A stretch of DNA of 64,000 nucleotides from Burhinus oedicnemus (taxonomy: Eukaryota > Chordata > Aves > Charadriiformes > Burhinidae). The notes under the pieces were generated by a model. The model did not search any database and was not told where the DNA came from. It saw only the letters and a list, made by a program, of their open reading frames with translations. Numbering within the stretch: the stretch's first letter is position 1; every line of letters begins with the position of its first letter. Shown in pieces: positions 61,771-64,000 of this stretch. The position numbers and the translations under genes were made by a program. The stretch is from assembly GCA_008921705.1 (NCBI GenBank), contig VFFE01007186.1:1241122-1305121 (forward strand), given 5' to 3'.

Positions 61771-63212
61771 GTTAGAATCTGATTTTCAGACTTACACATG
61801 CATACTGTTTGATGCTTTCATTATTTAAATAAAGCATTTGATGTCTAATACAGAGACGAAACAAAATCAAACCCCATCACACTGATCCTTTCCTCTCAAG
61901 TTTTTCTGATTCTAATGAAAAGTTAATCTATCTCAACCGTGCTCTGCATTTGGTATTTTGATACAAATTAAGCTCTTGGTCCCTGTTCTGGGTTTATGAT
62001 TCAGATCTGAATGCAACTGTGAAATCCATTGCTGAATTTGGGGTCTCGTGGGAAGGATTCTAATAATATGCATCCTTTAGGGAGAAAAACCTGAAAAAAA
62101 CCTTGAAAAGGCTCTGACAGTCCTGATCTATTATTTGTGTTTTCAAATACAGCTTTGCAGAGGTAAGGCATAGAAACTTCTTTTCTGTGACAGAAACAGA
62201 GATTCTGCCTTTCCCTTGATGTATCTAGAGGTCTTTCAGTAAATGAAAGGAAAGTCATCCACTTTTGTATCTAAGTGCTGCAATTCAAAATGAATGTGTT
62301 TTTTTTTCCCTCAAACAGGTCATTGATTTGATGAGAAATACAAGTTTGAATCAGTCAAAGTATTAGTCAGCTTTTGCTGAATGTGGCGAATTGCTCTAAG
62401 GAGGAAATGCTCATTTTATAATTCAAAATGTGCTTAATAAAATGAAACAAATATTTCTGTCATTCAGAAATAATGTTGTGTAGGAGGAGAGGCGCCCTTG
62501 TACTGAAAAACCGTTAGCCTGACAATACTGATTGTAACATGATGCTTAAACTACCACAGCCAAAAATACAGAGTGAATTACTCTCTGAAGGTACCTATTT
62601 TTCTTTATGCTCTATAGAGAGAATCTAGGTGACTTAGGGAAGACATCTAACTCTTAGATGTCTCAGAGTGACAGGATAAATACCTGCTTGGCTGTCTAGG
62701 CTGTTGCTGAGAATGTACTGAAACTGTTTCTTTAAATATTCATTAATTCTCAAAATGGTTTCCTGTGGGAGATATTAATTTACTTCTTTCTGGACATATA
62801 AAATTAATTTGGAAAAGAGTTCAGTGAAAGATATTTTCCAGAGTATACTCTGACCAAAACCAGAAAAGTAAATTTCTTTATCTAGAAACCTGGACATAAA
62901 ACGAGAAGGAAGGCAGATTGCGTACAGGCCACCCCAAAATCCAAACTGTCACCTGAGTCTCCAGCCACTGCCTACATGTCCCTTACACAATGAGTCTTGC
63001 TGCTTAATTGCTGTTGCTCAGGTTTCTGAAGAAAGTTATCACTGGCCATGGACCACAGCAAGGGACTTTTAAGCCCAGTAGTAAATTTTGAAAAGGCAGA
63101 TGAAGTTAAAATCAGCCTTGCAAAAAGTAAATGCTTAGGTAACCTAAACTAGGTATGCCACTAGCTCTCCAACTGATGTATGTATGTAGATACAGTGGAT
63201 GAACTCCAACAG

Positions 63213-63235
63213 CGAGAGAGAGACAGAGAGATAGA
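63213..63235. repeat. (GA)n-like tract
   Basis: Short GAGAGA run with single C and T interruptions. Confidence 0.85.
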
Positions 63236-64000
63236 TTTCCTTATCTACTGTGCAAATATAATAAATTGATAAGCCTTCTCTCAAAAGTCCCAGAGGATGG
63301 TGTGACCTGAGAGAGTTCATTGGGGATTCACCAAAAAAACTAATCATTAAGAATGGTTCTAGTGAAGTAAGGAAGATTGGAAATAGATTTCCGAGGAATC
63401 TGAGATAGTTGTTGAGATGATTTTGCAGTTGTGAAATGCAAAATCAAATTAAAAAAAAAAAAAGTTCTGCATACAGTCTATTTCCATAATGGTATTGATA
63501 GAATGACTTCCTTTTTATGCACACAGTGACCCGTGACAAGTAGCCATGCTTTCTACACCCCAGTGATTATAGCTGCACCATGTAAATATCTGAACACAAG
63601 TAGCGTGTTATTTTATACTAATGCTTTATAAATTGTCTCACATGCGTAGTACTCAGAAAGCTTGTTACCTGCTTGATATAATTTTCTGTAGTGATTCTGA
63701 TATCCAATCTGTAGTGAACACTAAACAAAGTGTAACATTAGTGATTTTGCTTTTTTATGCAAGTTGTGTATTTTTCCCCTTCCTGATGTTCTAAGCTGGA
63801 AAGAGGATTGGATTCTGCAACAATCCAGAGGTAATTTTGTCACATAATTGACTGCTGACTTCTCTATTAACCTGATAAAATGGTTGCCATGTTGAAATGC
63901 AGTTCAAAGGAACCTTTGCAGATTTGATTTTTCTATGAGACACCCACATTTTCTACTTGTTCTACTATATCCACTACTTGTTAAAAGTATAATAAGCTTA

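Larger units (their letters stand above)
59061..64000. other. unique AT-rich sequence, no gene seen
   Basis: No gene, RNA or transposon was recognised. Simple-sequence patches are a C-rich run at 60386-60402 (G-rich on the minus strand), an A/C-rich tract at 61717-61770, a GA tract at 63213-63235 and a poly(A) run near 63,451-63,464. Confidence 0.55.

Noticed and set aside
1..64000. Operons, CRISPR arrays, rRNA genes, phage or plasmid features
   Set aside because: None seen. The sequence is vertebrate nuclear DNA, judged by CR1 content, so these types are not expected.

Overview
The window looks like a gene-poor stretch of a bird genome, either intergenic or deep intronic. The main evidence is repeat content: almost every recognisable repeat is a CR1 non-LTR retrotransposon, most 5'-truncated, with the 3' termini typical of birds. 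The sequence is AT-rich and no multi-exon gene could be read. The many 60-100 codon open frames are what AT-rich DNA gives by chance, or are antisense shadows of CR1. There are no bacterial features (operons, CRISPR, IS elements). The species cannot be named from this window.

Layout: (1) 1-840, a CR1 copy on the minus strand, cut by the window edge, with an open reverse-transcriptase frame that has lost the block holding catalytic motif A. (2) 840-9.98 kb, unique AT-rich DNA with a possible decayed coding segment (about 5.83-6.76 kb, minus) and a purine-rich tract. (3) About 9.98-10.1 kb, a probable old tRNA-derived SINE; 11.88 kb, a scrap of CR1 3' end. (4) 21.84-24.9 kb, the longest CR1, retaining 3' end, reverse transcriptase, endonuclease and some upstream sequence, with many frameshifts. 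(5) 27.6-30.5 kb, an assembly gap beside poly(A), a compound pentanucleotide microsatellite, and two plus-strand CR1 3' ends that each run into a pentanucleotide microsatellite. (6) 35.2-35.76 kb, another truncated CR1; about 41.97-42.17 kb, a very old plus-strand CR1-like scrap. (7) About 44.15-44.46 kb, a possible solo LTR of an endogenous retrovirus. (8) 45.9-47.18 kb, a CR1 with a 244-codon open frame but substituted catalytic residues. (9) 47.2-64 kb, unique AT-rich DNA with a second 20-N gap in simple repeats (58.95-59.06 kb) and a weak single-exon candidate (53.87-54.0 kb).

No gene set acts together here: the coding potential is dead retrotransposon sequence. I found no convincing novel biological system. 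The most useful observations are the distinct ways in which each CR1 reverse transcriptase was inactivated, the CR1 tails that grade into microsatellites, and a few weak candidates (LTR, SINE, decayed coding segment, exon) that need a database search.
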